Source: Knoellia aerolata DSM 18566
GTDB taxonomy: Bacteria; Actinomycetota; Actinomycetes; Actinomycetales; Dermatophilaceae
Direction: 5' to 3'
NCBI RefSeq assembly: GCF_000768695.1
Contig: NZ_AVPL01000017.1
Coordinates: forward strand, 1-64,000
Length of the DNA stretch: 64,000 nt
Program-made: the position numbers and the translations under genes
Notes under the pieces: model-generated
What the model was told of the DNA's origin: nothing
The model's database searches: none
The model's input: the letters and a program-made list of their open reading frames with translations, nothing else
Part shown: piece after piece, positions 7,226-15,875 of the stretch
Position numbering within the stretch: the stretch's first letter is position 1
How the letters are laid out: every line of letters begins with the position of its first letter

Positions 7226-8742
7226 GCCTCCGGCTTGAGGTGGGGAAAGAGAATGGTCTCGCGAATGTTCGCGCCCGTGAAGAGCATGACGAGCCGGTCG
7301 ACGCCGAGGCCGAGGCCACCCATGGGCGGGGCGCCGTACTCGAGTGCGCGAAGGAAGTCCTCGTCGAGCTGCATCGCCTCCGGGTCGCCGCCGGCGGCCC
7401 GGGACGACTGCTCGGTGAGGACCCGGCGCTGGATGACGGGGTCGATGAGCTCGGAGAACCCGGTGCCTCGCTCGACGCCGCCGATGACGAGGTCCCACGC
7501 CTCGATGAGGCCCGGCTCGCTGCGGTGCGGACGCGCGAGTGGTTGGGCGCTCGCGGGGTAGTCGCAGAGGAAGGTCGGCTGGAGGAGCGTGGGCTCGACG
7601 AGCTCACCGAGGATCTCGAGGAAGACCTTGTCGCGCTCCCACGTGGGGTCGACCGAGACGTCGTGCTTCGCCGCGAGGGTTCGCAGCGTGTGGGCGTCGG
7701 TGTCGATGGTGACGCTCTCGCCGACCGCCTCGCTGACGGCCTCGTGCACGGGTAGCCAGCGCCAGTCGCCGTCAAGGTCGATCGTGCCCTGTGGGGTCTC
7801 GACCCGGCGGGAACCATGGACGTCCGCCGCCGCGAGGTAGAGGTCCTGGATGAGCCGGGCGATGGTGGTCTGGTCGCCCCACGCCTGGTAGGCCTCGAGC
7901 ATCGTGAACTCGGGGGAGTGGGTGGCGTCGACCCCCTCGTTGCGGAAGATGCGTCCCATCTCGTAGACGCGGTCGATCCCCCCGACGACGGCCTTCTTGA
8001 GGTTGAGCTCGAGGGCGATGCGCAGCGTCATCTCCTGGTCGAACGCGTTGAGGTGGGTCCGGAAGGGCCGGGCCGCCGCGCCGCCGTGGATGAGCTGCAG
8101 GATCGGGGTCTCGACCTCGAGGTAGCCCTGGCGTTCGAGCTCCCGGCGCATGGCGCTGAGGATGCGCGCCTTGGTGCGGACCATGTCGCGCGCCTCCTGG
8201 CGCACGATGAGGTCGGCGTAGCGCTGGCGCACCCGGCTCTCCTCGGAGAGCTCCTTGTGCAGGACCGGCATCGGGCGCAGGGCCTTGCTCGCCATGCTCC
8301 AGCTGGTCGCCATGACGGACAGCTCGCCCCGGCGGCTGCTGATGACGCGGCCGGTGACGGCGACGTGGTCGCCGAGGTCGACGTCGGACTTCCAGGCCGC
8401 GAGGGAGTCCTCGCCCACCTCGGCGAGGCTGAGCATGACCTGGAGGCGGATGCCCTCGCCCTCCTGGAGGGTGGCGAAGGCGAGCTTGCCGGTGTTGCGG
8501 ACGAAGACGACGCGGCCGGCCACGGAGACGACGTCGTCGGTCTCCTGCCCGGTCTCGAGGTGGCCCCACTGCTCGCGCACCTCGGCGAGGCCGTGGGTCC
8601 GCTCGACCCACACCGGGTATGCCGGTGTGCCGGCGTCCAGCAGGCGCTCGCGCTTCTCGCGTCGGATGCGCTGCTGCTCGGACAGCTCCGAGTCAGGGGC
8701 CGTCATCGTCGCGGTGGTGGTGTCGCCGGGGGTCTCGCTCAC
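7222..8742 (-). CDS. lysS: lysyl-tRNA synthetase, class II
   Basis: This 506-aa enzyme charges tRNA-Lys with lysine in the cytoplasm. An N-terminal extension of about 50 residues precedes the OB-fold anticodon-binding domain (VSVAGRVVFVRNTGKLAFATL). The class II core follows, with motif 2 FRNEGVDATHSPEFT and motif 3 GLGLGVDRLVMLFTG about 30 residues from the end. Length and order are normal for bacterial LysS. It heads a leftward cluster with the small membrane protein (4-nt overlap) and lsr2. Confidence 0.97.
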   Translation of the reverse strand: MSETPGDTTTATMTAPDSELSEQQRIRREKRERLLDAGTPAYPVWVERTHGLAEVREQWGHLETGQETDDVVSVAGRVVFVRNTGKLAFATLQEGEGIRLQVMLSLAEVGEDSLAAWKSDVDLGDHVAVTGRVISSRRGELSVMATSWSMASKALRPMPVLHKELSEESRVRQRYADLIVRQEARDMVRTKARILSAMRRELERQGYLEVETPILQLIHGGAAARPFRTHLNAFDQEMTLRIALELNLKKAVVGGIDRVYEMGRIFRNEGVDATHSPEFTMLEAYQAWGDQTTIARLIQDLYLAAADVHGSRRVETPQGTIDLDGDWRWLPVHEAVSEAVGESVTIDTDAHTLRTLAAKHDVSVDPTWERDKVFLEILGELVEPTLLQPTFLCDYPASAQPLARPHRSEPGLIEAWDLVIGGVERGTGFSELIDPVIQRRVLTEQSSRAAGGDPEAMQLDEDFLRALEYGAPPMGGLGLGVDRLVMLFTGANIRETILFPHLKPEA

Positions 8743-8785
8743 GTCCTCAAGGGTACGAGGGGCGGCTGGGTGCTCCGGACGCGCG

Positions 8786-9298
8786 TCATTCCGCCGAGCG
8801 GCGACGGATGCGGATGGTCGGGGGGTGCGCGAGGCTCTGCCCCACGACGCAGTAGCGCTCGGTGGCCACGGCGAGCTTCGCGAGCTCGTCGTCGGTGGCG
8901 TCGGTGGCGAGGCTGGCGGTGATCGTCAGGCCGAGGATGCCGACGGGAGCCCTGCGGTCGACGCCGAGCGTGCCCCGTGCGTCGAACTCCGCCTCCGCGG
9001 AGAGGTCGGCGGCGCTGACGGCCAACCCCATGGACGTCGCGACCGCGCGCATCGTCACGCCGGCGCAGGCGAGGACGGCCTCGAGCAGCATGTCCGCGGA
9101 GCAGGCGTCGTCACCGTCGCCGCCGGTCGCCTCGTGCAGGCCGGCGCGGGTGCGACCGGACCACGTGTCGACGCTCGTCGTCACGCCGGAGCCGCGCCAG
9201 TCGGCGCGCGCTCCGACCGGGGTGAGGGCGGACTCGGGGTCGCTGCGGTACTGCTCCTTGAGCGGCGCCTGGCGGGCGCGGAGTTCGGTGGCGTCCAT
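8786..9298 (-). CDS. OsmC-family protein
   Basis: This 170-aa protein belongs to the OsmC/Ohr superfamily of thiol peroxidases. Two conserved cysteines are visible, in LLEAVLACAGVT and ERYCVVGQSL; the second context is the usual OsmC C-terminal motif. The ATG at 9298 gives the normal length; the frame is open upstream but runs into palindromic repeats that are not coding. It may detoxify organic peroxides, though several OsmC subfamilies have unknown substrates. It lies 43 nt upstream of lysS on the same strand. Confidence 0.85.
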   Translation of the reverse strand: MDATELRARQAPLKEQYRSDPESALTPVGARADWRGSGVTTSVDTWSGRTRAGLHEATGGDGDDACSADMLLEAVLACAGVTMRAVATSMGLAVSAADLSAEAEFDARGTLGVDRRAPVGILGLTITASLATDATDDELAKLAVATERYCVVGQSLAHPPTIRIRRRSAE

Positions 9299-9409
9299 GG
9301 GGTCGAGTGTCCTCCTCGGGGGTCGGGGCGTTCGGCTGGGGTGACGCGGGTGGGGAGGCGGCACGGGGCCGCACGGGCTTGGGGACCCACGATCCTTCCC
9401 CGTTCCCCC

Positions 9410-9594
9410 TGTGCACTGCTGCGCCGGGCCGCAGCAGTGCACAGTCCCGGGCGGAGGGTCTGCACCGCTGCGCCTGGCGGCAGCAGTGCACAGTCTGGGG
9501 CGGGGGAGGGTGTGCGGTGCTGCGCTGGGCGGCAGCAGTGCACTGTGTGGGCGGGGAGGATGTGCATTGCTGCGGTTGGGGGGCAGCAGTGCAC
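9410..9594. repeat. four tandem 34-36 bp palindromes (cluster A)
   Basis: Four hairpin units begin near 9410, 9460, 9511 and 9561, a period of 50-51 bp, with 14-17 bp G-rich spacers; a fifth degenerate unit starts near 9612. Unit 1 has perfect 14-bp arms TGTGCACTGCTGCG and CGCAGCAGTGCACA around a 6-nt loop; units 2-4 have one or two arm changes. The same family recurs at 59.9-60.1 kb. The whole 9299-9705 interval, more than 400 bp without a gene, holds only this and the hexamer array. The arms contain GTGCAC. Function unknown. Confidence 0.9.
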
Positions 9595-9618
9595 AGCGCC
9601 GGCAGGGAAGGTGTGCGG

Positions 9619-9702
9619 CGCAGCCGCAGCCGCAGCCGCAGCCGCAGCCGCAGCCGTGACCGCCACCCCGACCGCGACCGCGACCGCCACCGCGACCGCC
9701 CC
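9619..9702. repeat. 14 in-register hexamers (CGCAGC then CGCGAC-like)
   Basis: Six exact CGCAGC units (9619-9654) are followed without a break by eight variants of CGCGAC or CGCCAC to 9702. The array ends 3 nt before the stop codon of the HTH gene. It is a short-unit repeat able to change length by slippage. Confidence 0.9.
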
Positions 9703-9705
9703 GCC

Positions 9706-10212
9706 TCAGGAGGGCTCGGGGGTCTCCGGACCCTCGTCCCCTCCCCGACCTTCCCGGGCGTCCCCGTCGTGTGCTCGTCGCATCTCCGCCAGCCCTTCGA
9801 CCACCGTCTGGCGCCGGAAGGAGGTCAGGGAGGCGTTCGGGGACGGCTCACCGCGGTGCCGGGTCCAGTTCCAGGTCGACCCGGCGTTCTCGGCGCACAG
9901 CTCGAGGTGGGCCGGGAACCGCCGGTCCCCCCGGTCGAGGACGTGCTCCGCCGGCTCGTCCCACGCGGCCCAGCGGTCAGGCTCGAGGTCCCGAAGCACC
10001 ATCTCGAACCCGAGCATCCTCGCCACCGAGACGACCTCGTCGAAGCCGTCGGGCACCCGCCCGCTCTCCCACCGCCCCACTTTCGCCCGGTCCCAGCAGA
10101 GAGCGTCGGCCAGCGCCCGCTGGCTCAGCCCCAGCCGTCGCCGGCCGAGCCGCATCATGGCTCCGACGGCCTCACCGTCCATTCCCGTCCCGCCTGGCCC
10201 GTACCGATCCAC
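9706..10212 (-). CDS. helix-turn-helix (XRE-like) protein
   Basis: This 168-aa protein has an N-terminal XRE-type HTH at about residues 20-60, with LGLSQRALADALCWDRAKVGRWESGR matching the pattern of recognition helix followed by WE-S-G. The remaining 100 residues, rich in Trp, Arg and acidic residues, match no family I know; the tail is low-complexity Gly/Glu/Pro. The start is GTG at 10212, or the ATG at 10182, which has GGGACGGGA upstream. It borders the hexamer array at its 3' end and may regulate itself. Partner gene unknown. Confidence 0.65.
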   Translation of the reverse strand: MDRYGPGGTGMDGEAVGAMMRLGRRRLGLSQRALADALCWDRAKVGRWESGRVPDGFDEVVSVARMLGFEMVLRDLEPDRWAAWDEPAEHVLDRGDRRFPAHLELCAENAGSTWNWTRHRGEPSPNASLTSFRRQTVVEGLAEMRRAHDGDAREGRGGDEGPETPEPS

Positions 10213-10306
10213 CCGGCCAGCCCATCCGACCGCGGGCCGGGGCGCCAGCAGCAGTCGTGGCGCTGTGGACGGGGCCCGACTGCGCTCGGACCTGTGGACG
10301 CCCGGG

Positions 10307-11047
10307 TCAGCGCTCGTCGACCATGAGGTCGATGGTGTAGTCCTCGGCCCGGTAGCTGTGGTCGCCGTACTCGACGGCGGTCCCGGCGCCGTCGAAGGCC
10401 ATCCGGGTCATCGCCAGCACCGGCTGGGTCCCGCGGATCCGCAGGTGCTTGCGCTCGGCGGGCGTCGGCATCCGGGCCGAGATCGACTGGTGCGCGACGA
10501 CGGCGTGGACGCCCCGGGTGCGCAGCGCGGCGTACAGGCCGGTCGACTCCAGCTCCTCGCGCGTGATGTCCCCGTATGCCGGCGGCAGCCAGTTCCGCAT
10601 GACCGCCAGCGGCGCGTCACCGGCCAGCCGCAGCCGGACGATCGCCAGCAGCGGCGTCTGCGGGTCGAGGTCCAGGGCCGCCGCAGCGGCGTCGTCGGTG
10701 ACGATCTCGTGCTCGAGCAGCACTGTCCGCGGCGCCCGCCCCTCGCGGGCGAGGTCGTCGTAGAGGCTGCTCAGCGCCACCCGACGGTGCACCTTGCGGT
10801 TCGCGACGGTCGTCCCCAACCCGCGGCGCCGCACGAGCAGGCCCTTGTCGACCATCTCCTGGATCGCCCTGCGCACGGTCGGCCGGGAGAGCGAGAGCCG
10901 CCCCGCGAGCGCGACCTCGTTCTCGAACGGGTCGCCCGGTTGCAGGCGGCCGTCGCTGATCGCCGCGCACAGCTGCTCGGACAGCTGGTGGTAGAGCGGG
11001 ACCGGAGAGCTCCGGTCGATGCTCACGTCCACCTCTCGCGCTGCCAT
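10307..11047 (-). CDS. GntR-family regulator of the inositol operon
   Basis: This 246-aa repressor has an N-terminal winged HTH (VPLYHQLSEQL ... SLSRPTVRRAIQEMVDKGLLVRRRGLG) and a C-terminal UTRA ligand domain, so it is in the HutC subfamily. It is divergent from iolG1 across a 90-bp intergenic region and is very likely the regulator of inositol catabolism; an inositol-derived effector is inferred. The ATG at 11047 (MAAREVDVS) is chosen because upstream sequence in this frame covers the divergent promoter. The CGGCATAC word occurs inside at 10574. Confidence 0.9.
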   Translation of the reverse strand: MAAREVDVSIDRSSPVPLYHQLSEQLCAAISDGRLQPGDPFENEVALAGRLSLSRPTVRRAIQEMVDKGLLVRRRGLGTTVANRKVHRRVALSSLYDDLAREGRAPRTVLLEHEIVTDDAAAAALDLDPQTPLLAIVRLRLAGDAPLAVMRNWLPPAYGDITREELESTGLYAALRTRGVHAVVAHQSISARMPTPAERKHLRIRGTQPVLAMTRMAFDGAGTAVEYGDHSYRAEDYTIDLMVDER

Positions 11048-11070
11048 GACCGGCAGAGTAGCGATACCGA

Positions 11071-11130
11071 CGTCCAAATGGCCAAATGTCCTAACAAAGG
11101 TTGACACGAGGCCAGCCCACGCGGAACAGT
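11071..11130 (+). promoter_or_regulatory. iol operon promoter and possible operator
   Basis: TTGACA at 11101-11106 is a consensus -35. A 17-nt spacer leads to GAACAG at about 11124, a weak -10, which would put transcription start at or within a few bases of the iolG1 ATG (11138). No ribosome binding site precedes that ATG, so a leaderless transcript is likely. The direct repeat CCAAATG (11074-11080 and 11082-11088, 8-bp spacing) just upstream is a candidate GntR site. Inference from sequence only. Confidence 0.5.
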
Positions 11131-11137
11131 TCTCGTC

Positions 11138-12166
11138 ATGAGGATCGGACTGGCCGGCGTGGGCCGCATCGGAGCGTTCCATGCGAGCACCCTCGCGGGC
11201 CTGGACGCGGTCGACGAGCTCGTCGTGGCCGACCTCGATGCCGCCCTCGCCGAGAAGGTCGCCGCCGACCAGGGGTTGTCCTTCGCCCCGGACATCGAGA
11301 CCCTCCTCGCCTCGGGCATCGACGCGTTCGTCATCGCGACGGCCACCCCCGGCCACGCCCCGCTGCTCCGCCGGGCGCTCGCGGCCGGCATACCGACGTT
11401 CTGCGAGAAGCCGGTAGCCGCGACGCTCGACGAGACCATCGCCCTCACCGAGCTCGCGGAGTCGGGCGACACCGCCGTCCACATCGGCTTCCAGCGACGC
11501 TTCGACGTCGGCTACCGCCGGGCCCGGGACGCCGTCGCGTCCGGTGAGCTCGGCACCGTCCACGCCATCCGCGCCCAGACCCACGACCAGGCGCCCCCGC
11601 ACGCCGCCTACATCCCGACGAGCGGCGGCATCTTCCGCGACTGCTCGGTCCACGACTTCGACATCGTCCGGTTCGTCACCGGCCGCGAGGTCGCGACCGT
11701 GTACGCCACGGGCGAGAACAAGGGCGCCGACTTCTTCTCCGCCGCCGGGGACGTCGACACCGCCGCCGCGATCCTCACCCTCGACGACGGCACCCTCGTC
11801 ACGGCCACCGCCACCCGCTACAGCGGCGGCGGCCACGACGTGCGGATGGAGGTCATGGGATCGGACGGTGCCATCGCCGTGGGGCTCGACCACTCCCTCG
11901 CGCTGCGCTCGGCCGAGCAGGGCGTCGACTTCCCGACCGGGCCCGCCCACGCCAGCTTCATGGAGCGCTTCCTCCCGGCCTACCGGGCCGAGCTGACCGC
12001 CTTCCTCGACGTGGCGGCTGGGCTCACCGCGAGCCCCTGCACCGTCCGCGACGCCCTCCAGGCCTTCCGCACCGCCGAGGCCTGCGAGCACTCCCGTGCG
12101 CAGCGCCGCCCCGTGTCCATGTCCGAGATCCCCGACGCCCCCTCGACCGCGAAGGCCATCGCATGA
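11138..12166 (+). CDS. iolG: inositol 2-dehydrogenase (Gfo/Idh/MocA family)
   Basis: This 342-aa NAD(P)-dependent dehydrogenase should oxidise myo-inositol to 2-keto-inositol, the first pathway step. The Rossmann fold starts at once (MRIGLAGVGRIGAFHA), CEKPVAATLDE is the family EKP motif carrying the catalytic Lys, and the later HDFDIVRF contains the conserved D-x-x-x-H type region. It is the first gene of a run overlapping at every junction (4 nt with iolE). A second paralogue closes the run at 17.8 kb; which acts on myo- and which on scyllo- or chiro-inositol cannot be told from sequence. Confidence 0.9.
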   Translation: MRIGLAGVGRIGAFHASTLAGLDAVDELVVADLDAALAEKVAADQGLSFAPDIETLLASGIDAFVIATATPGHAPLLRRALAAGIPTFCEKPVAATLDETIALTELAESGDTAVHIGFQRRFDVGYRRARDAVASGELGTVHAIRAQTHDQAPPHAAYIPTSGGIFRDCSVHDFDIVRFVTGREVATVYATGENKGADFFSAAGDVDTAAAILTLDDGTLVTATATRYSGGGHDVRMEVMGSDGAIAVGLDHSLALRSAEQGVDFPTGPAHASFMERFLPAYRAELTAFLDVAAGLTASPCTVRDALQAFRTAEACEHSRAQRRPVSMSEIPDAPSTAKAIA

Positions 12167-13110
12167 CGACCCCGTCGACCCCGTCCGCCCCCACCACGAC
12201 CGTGCGTCCGCCGATCGCCGAACGGATCGCCGGTGCCCCCATCTCCTGGGGTGTCTGCGAGGTCCCGGGCTGGGGCCACCAGCTCGACGTCGACACCGTC
12301 CTCGGCCAGATGCGCGAGGTCGGCATCGTCGCGACCGAGTTCGGTCCCGACGGCTTCCTCCCCGACGAGCCGGTCGAGAAGGCAGACGCGCTCGCGGCCG
12401 CGCACCTCAGGGCCGTCGGCCAGTTCGTCCCCGTCGTCCTCCACGACCCCGACCACGACCCGGTGCCCGAGGTCGAGTCGGCGATCGAGGCCCTCACCGT
12501 CGCCGGCGCGACGACGGTCGTCGTCGCCGCGGCCACGGGCGTCGAGGGCTACGACGCCCGGCCGGTGCTCAGCGACAGCGAGTGGGACACCCTCCTGCAG
12601 AACCTCGACCTCGTCACCGCGACGGCCGAGGCGCACGGGCTCACCGCGACCCTCCACCCCCACGTCGGCACCATCGTCGAGTCCGGCGAGGAGACCGAGC
12701 GCGTGCTCGCCGGGTCACGCATCGGGCTCTGCCTCGACACCGGCCACCTGCTCATCGGCGGAGGCGACCCGGTCGCCGTCGCCCGCAACCACCCGGAGCG
12801 GATCGGCCACGTCCACCTCAAGGACGTCCGCCTCGACGTCGCCGAGCGGGTCCGCTCCGGCGAGCTGACCTACACCGAGGGGGTCACCGCGGGGATGTAC
12901 GTCCCGCTCGGGGAGGGCGACGTCGACGTCGCGGCGATCGTCGAGTCGCTCGAGGACAACGGGTATGCCGGGTGGTACGTCCTCGAGCAGGACACGATCC
13001 TCGCCGGGTCGCCCGCACAGACGGGTGTCGACCCCGCGGCCGACGTGCGCACCTCCATCGCCCACATCACCGAGGTCGCGGAGCGGCTGGAGGGGCGCCA
13101 CCATGGGTGA
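12163..13110 (+). CDS. iolE: TIM-barrel inosose dehydratase, IolE-like
   Basis: This 315-aa xylose-isomerase-like TIM-barrel protein starts, after a Pro/Thr-rich leader, with APISWGVCEVPGWGHQL, typical of inosose dehydratase. Metal-site residues of the fold are visible in FGPDGFL, LHPHVGT, CLDTGHLLIGGGDP and HVHLKDV. It would dehydrate 2-keto-myo-inositol to the trione that IolD hydrolyses. It overlaps iolG1 by 4 nt and iolC by 8 nt. IolI/IolH-type isomerases share the fold, but the operon lacks any other dehydratase candidate. Confidence 0.88.
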   Translation: MTTPSTPSAPTTTVRPPIAERIAGAPISWGVCEVPGWGHQLDVDTVLGQMREVGIVATEFGPDGFLPDEPVEKADALAAAHLRAVGQFVPVVLHDPDHDPVPEVESAIEALTVAGATTVVVAAATGVEGYDARPVLSDSEWDTLLQNLDLVTATAEAHGLTATLHPHVGTIVESGEETERVLAGSRIGLCLDTGHLLIGGGDPVAVARNHPERIGHVHLKDVRLDVAERVRSGELTYTEGVTAGMYVPLGEGDVDVAAIVESLEDNGYAGWYVLEQDTILAGSPAQTGVDPAADVRTSIAHITEVAERLEGRHHG

Positions 13111-14086
13111 GCGCGCGTCCGACGCCCTGCGTGGGCCGGCCTACGACCTCGTCGCCGTCGGCAGGACCGGGGTCGACATCTACCCGCTGCAGCACGGGGT
13201 GGGCCTCGAGGAGGTCAGGACCTTCGAGAAGTTCCTTGGCGGCAGCGCCACCAACGTCGCCGTCGCCGCGGCCCGGCACGGGCGTCGCGTCAGCCTCGTC
13301 ACCCGGGTCGGGCGGGACGCCTTCGGCCGCTACGTCCGGCTCGAGGCCGAGCGCCTCGGCGTCGACCCGGTCCACATCACCGCGATCACGCAGGACCCGG
13401 GACCGCCCACCCCGGTGACGTTCTGCGAGGTGTTCCCGCCGGACAACTTCCCGCTCTACTTCTACCGCTACCCCGCGGCCCCCGACCTGCTCATCGAGGC
13501 CTCCGAGATGCCGCTCGACGACATCCGGGAGGCACGCATCCACTGGTCGACCGTGACCGGCCTGTCCCAGGAGCCCTCCCGCTCGGCGCACTTCGCGGCC
13601 TGGGAGGCCCGGGCACGTCGGGAGCACACCGTCCTCGACCTCGACTACCGGCCGATGTTCTGGGCGGACCCCGCCGAGGCGCGCGAGCAGGTCGGCAAGG
13701 CGCTCGAGCACGTGACCGTCGCCGTCGGCAACCGCGAGGAGTGCGAGGTCGCCGTCGGCGAGACCGACCCGCACCGCGCCGCGGACGCCCTGCTGGAGCG
13801 CGGGCTCGACCTCGCCGTCGTCAAGCAGGGTCCCAAGGGCGTGCTCGCCGCGACCCGGGACGAGCGTGTCGAGGTGGCACCGTTCCCGGTCGACGTCGTC
13901 AACGGTCTCGGCGCGGGCGACGCCTTCGGTGGGGCCCTCGTCCACGGGCTGCTCTCCGGCTGGGACCTGCGCCGCCTCGTCGAGTTCGCGAACGTCGCCG
14001 GCGCCATCGTCGCCGGCCGGCTCGAGTGCTCGACGGCCATGCCCACGACCGACGAGGTCGAGACCGCCCTCAAGGGGAGGAGCTGA
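13103..14086 (+). CDS. iolC: 5-dehydro-2-deoxygluconokinase
   Basis: This 327-aa PfkB-family kinase phosphorylates 2-deoxy-5-keto-gluconate at C6. The first PfkB signature is FLGGSATNVAVAAARHG and the second VVNGLGAGDAFGGALVHGLL, with the catalytic Asp in GAGD. GRTGVDIYPLQHG at the N-terminus is typical of IolC. The ATG at 13103 overlaps the iolE stop by 8 nt; longer frames upstream lie inside iolE. Its TGA shares one base with the next ATG. Confidence 0.94.
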   Translation: MGERASDALRGPAYDLVAVGRTGVDIYPLQHGVGLEEVRTFEKFLGGSATNVAVAAARHGRRVSLVTRVGRDAFGRYVRLEAERLGVDPVHITAITQDPGPPTPVTFCEVFPPDNFPLYFYRYPAAPDLLIEASEMPLDDIREARIHWSTVTGLSQEPSRSAHFAAWEARARREHTVLDLDYRPMFWADPAEAREQVGKALEHVTVAVGNREECEVAVGETDPHRAADALLERGLDLAVVKQGPKGVLAATRDERVEVAPFPVDVVNGLGAGDAFGGALVHGLLSGWDLRRLVEFANVAGAIVAGRLECSTAMPTTDEVETALKGRS

Positions 14087-14964
14087 TGGACCTCGCCGAG
14101 ATCTCGCGCATCCGCACCACCGAGCCGGGTCGCATCGCCAAGGCGTGGGCCGAGCGCCGGCGTCGCGCGCTCGTGGCCGACGACGGACGCATGCTCCTCG
14201 TCGCCGCCGACCACCCCGCCCGCGGCGCCCTCGGGGTGCGCGGCGACGCCGGTGCCATGGCGAGCCGCAGCGAGCTGCTCGACCGGCTCGTCACGGCCCT
14301 GGCCCGGCCCGGCGTCGACGGCGTCCTCGGCACCGCCGACATCCTCGACGACCTGCTCCTCCTGGGGGCGCTCGACGACAAGGTGGCCATCGGCTCGATG
14401 AACCGAGGCGGTCTCCAGGGCGCCGTGTTCGAGCTCGACGACCGCTTCACCGGGTGGACCGCCGACGAGCTCGCGGCCCGCGGCCTCGACGGCGGGAAGA
14501 TGCTCACCCGCATCTGCCTCGGCGACCCCGGCACCGCCGCGACCCTCGAGGCGAGCGCCCGCGCCGTCACCGACCTCGCGGCCCACGAGATCATGGCGAT
14601 GGTCGAGCCGTTCATGTCCGTCGTCGAGGACGGCCGCGTGCGCAACCTCCTCGACCCCGACTCGACGATCCTGTCGATCGCGATCGCGAGCGGGCTCGGG
14701 GCCAGCAGCGCGCACACCTGGCTCAAGCTCCCCGTGGTGGACGACCTGGCCCGGGTCATGGATGCGACGACGCTGCCGACCCTGCTCCTCGGCGGGGACC
14801 CGCAGGGCGACCCGCACGACACGTATGCCGCGTGGTCCGACGCGCTCACCCTCCCCTCCGTGACCGGGCTCGTCGTCGGCCGGGCCCTGCTCTACCCGCC
14901 CGACGGCGACGTCGCCGCCGCGGTCGACATCGCCTCCGGGCTCGTCCACGGGGGTGCGCGGTGA
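14086..14964 (+). CDS. (beta/alpha)8 aldolase-like protein, probable IolJ substitute
   Basis: This 292-aa protein resembles the Cgl0159-type (beta/alpha)8 family found in actinobacterial inositol clusters. Barrel-strand segments include MLLVAADHPARGALG, GVLGTADILDDLLLL and EIMAMVEPFMS, and Lys residues that could form a Schiff base occur in the barrel. Position between iolC and iolB suggests that it cleaves 2-deoxy-5-keto-gluconate-6-phosphate to DHAP and malonic semialdehyde, the step done by IolJ in Bacillus; no other aldolase is in the operon. Function is inferred from context. Confidence 0.75.
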   Translation: MDLAEISRIRTTEPGRIAKAWAERRRRALVADDGRMLLVAADHPARGALGVRGDAGAMASRSELLDRLVTALARPGVDGVLGTADILDDLLLLGALDDKVAIGSMNRGGLQGAVFELDDRFTGWTADELAARGLDGGKMLTRICLGDPGTAATLEASARAVTDLAAHEIMAMVEPFMSVVEDGRVRNLLDPDSTILSIAIASGLGASSAHTWLKLPVVDDLARVMDATTLPTLLLGGDPQGDPHDTYAAWSDALTLPSVTGLVVGRALLYPPDGDVAAAVDIASGLVHGGAR

Positions 14965-15875
14965 GCCGGGGCGACGACAACGCCCGCTGGCACCACGCCT
15001 TCGGCGCGGCAGCGGACGGTGACTTCACCGTGTCGGTCACCGACGCCGTCGACGGCTGGCAGCACACGTCCCTGCGGGTCGCCGAGCTCCCGTCCGGCGG
15101 CTCCATCACGCACGCCACTGCCGACGAGGAGCTCGTGGTCGTGCCCCTGGCCGGGTCGGTGACGATCGAGATCTCCGGTTCCGAGCCGATCCGGCTCGAG
15201 GGCCGGGTGAGCGTCTTCGAGGGACCGAGCGACACGGCATACGTCCCCCGTGGTCGCACGATGACGCTGCGCGACAACGGAGCCGGCTCGCGCGTGGCTC
15301 TGTGTGGTGCCCGCGGGACGACCGACCGGGAGCCCAGGCGGATCGCCGCCGAGGACGCCCAGCCGGAGCTGCGAGGTGCCGGGATCGCGAGCCGTGAGGT
15401 GCGGGCGTTCGGCCTGCCTCCAACCCTGCACGCGGATGCCATTCTGGTGTGCGAGGTCATCACCCCGGCCGGCAACTGGAGCTCGTGGCCGCCGCACAAG
15501 CACGACGAGGACCGGCCCGGGGTGGAGTCCGAGCTCGAGGAGATCTACTACTTCGAGGTCCGCTCGACCGACCCGCGCGGTACGGACCCGGTGGGCTACC
15601 AGCGCGTCTACGGCACCGACGAGCGCCCGATCGACGTGCTCGCCGAGGTCCGCACCGGCGACGTCGTCCTCGTCCCGCACGGCTGGCACGGCCCGGCGAT
15701 GGCCGCCCCCGACGCCGACCTCTACTACCTCAACGTCATGGCCGGGCCCGGGGCCGAACGGGCCTGGCTCATCCGCGACGACCCGGCCCACGCCTGGGTG
15801 CGCGAGGGTTGGGCCGACGACGCGGTGGACCCCAGACTCCCCTTCACCCACGACGGAGGTGCCGACGATGAGTGA
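14961..15875 (+). CDS. iolB: 5-deoxy-glucuronate isomerase
   Basis: This 304-aa bicupin-fold enzyme isomerises 5-deoxy-glucuronic acid to 2-deoxy-5-keto-gluconate. Metal-site residues are visible in SSWPPHKHDEDRP and ELEEIYYFEV, plus the later VLVPHGWHGP, all hallmarks of IolB. The GTG start at 14961 overlaps the previous stop as GTGA; the long open frame upstream is only read-through of the high-GC region. It overlaps iolD by 8 nt. Confidence 0.95.
   Translation: MSRGDDNARWHHAFGAAADGDFTVSVTDAVDGWQHTSLRVAELPSGGSITHATADEELVVVPLAGSVTIEISGSEPIRLEGRVSVFEGPSDTAYVPRGRTMTLRDNGAGSRVALCGARGTTDREPRRIAAEDAQPELRGAGIASREVRAFGLPPTLHADAILVCEVITPAGNWSSWPPHKHDEDRPGVESELEEIYYFEVRSTDPRGTDPVGYQRVYGTDERPIDVLAEVRTGDVVLVPHGWHGPAMAAPDADLYYLNVMAGPGAERAWLIRDDPAHAWVREGWADDAVDPRLPFTHDGGADDE

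Noticed and set aside
9410-9702. CRISPR array
   Set aside because: Regular spacing of 34-bp palindromes invites the call, but repeats vary between units, spacers are only 14-17 bp and G-rich, and no cas gene is near.
9307-11104. Long plus-strand frames across the palindromes and GntR gene
   Set aside because: They are Arg/Pro/His-rich read-through of repeats and antisense of real genes, with no domain.
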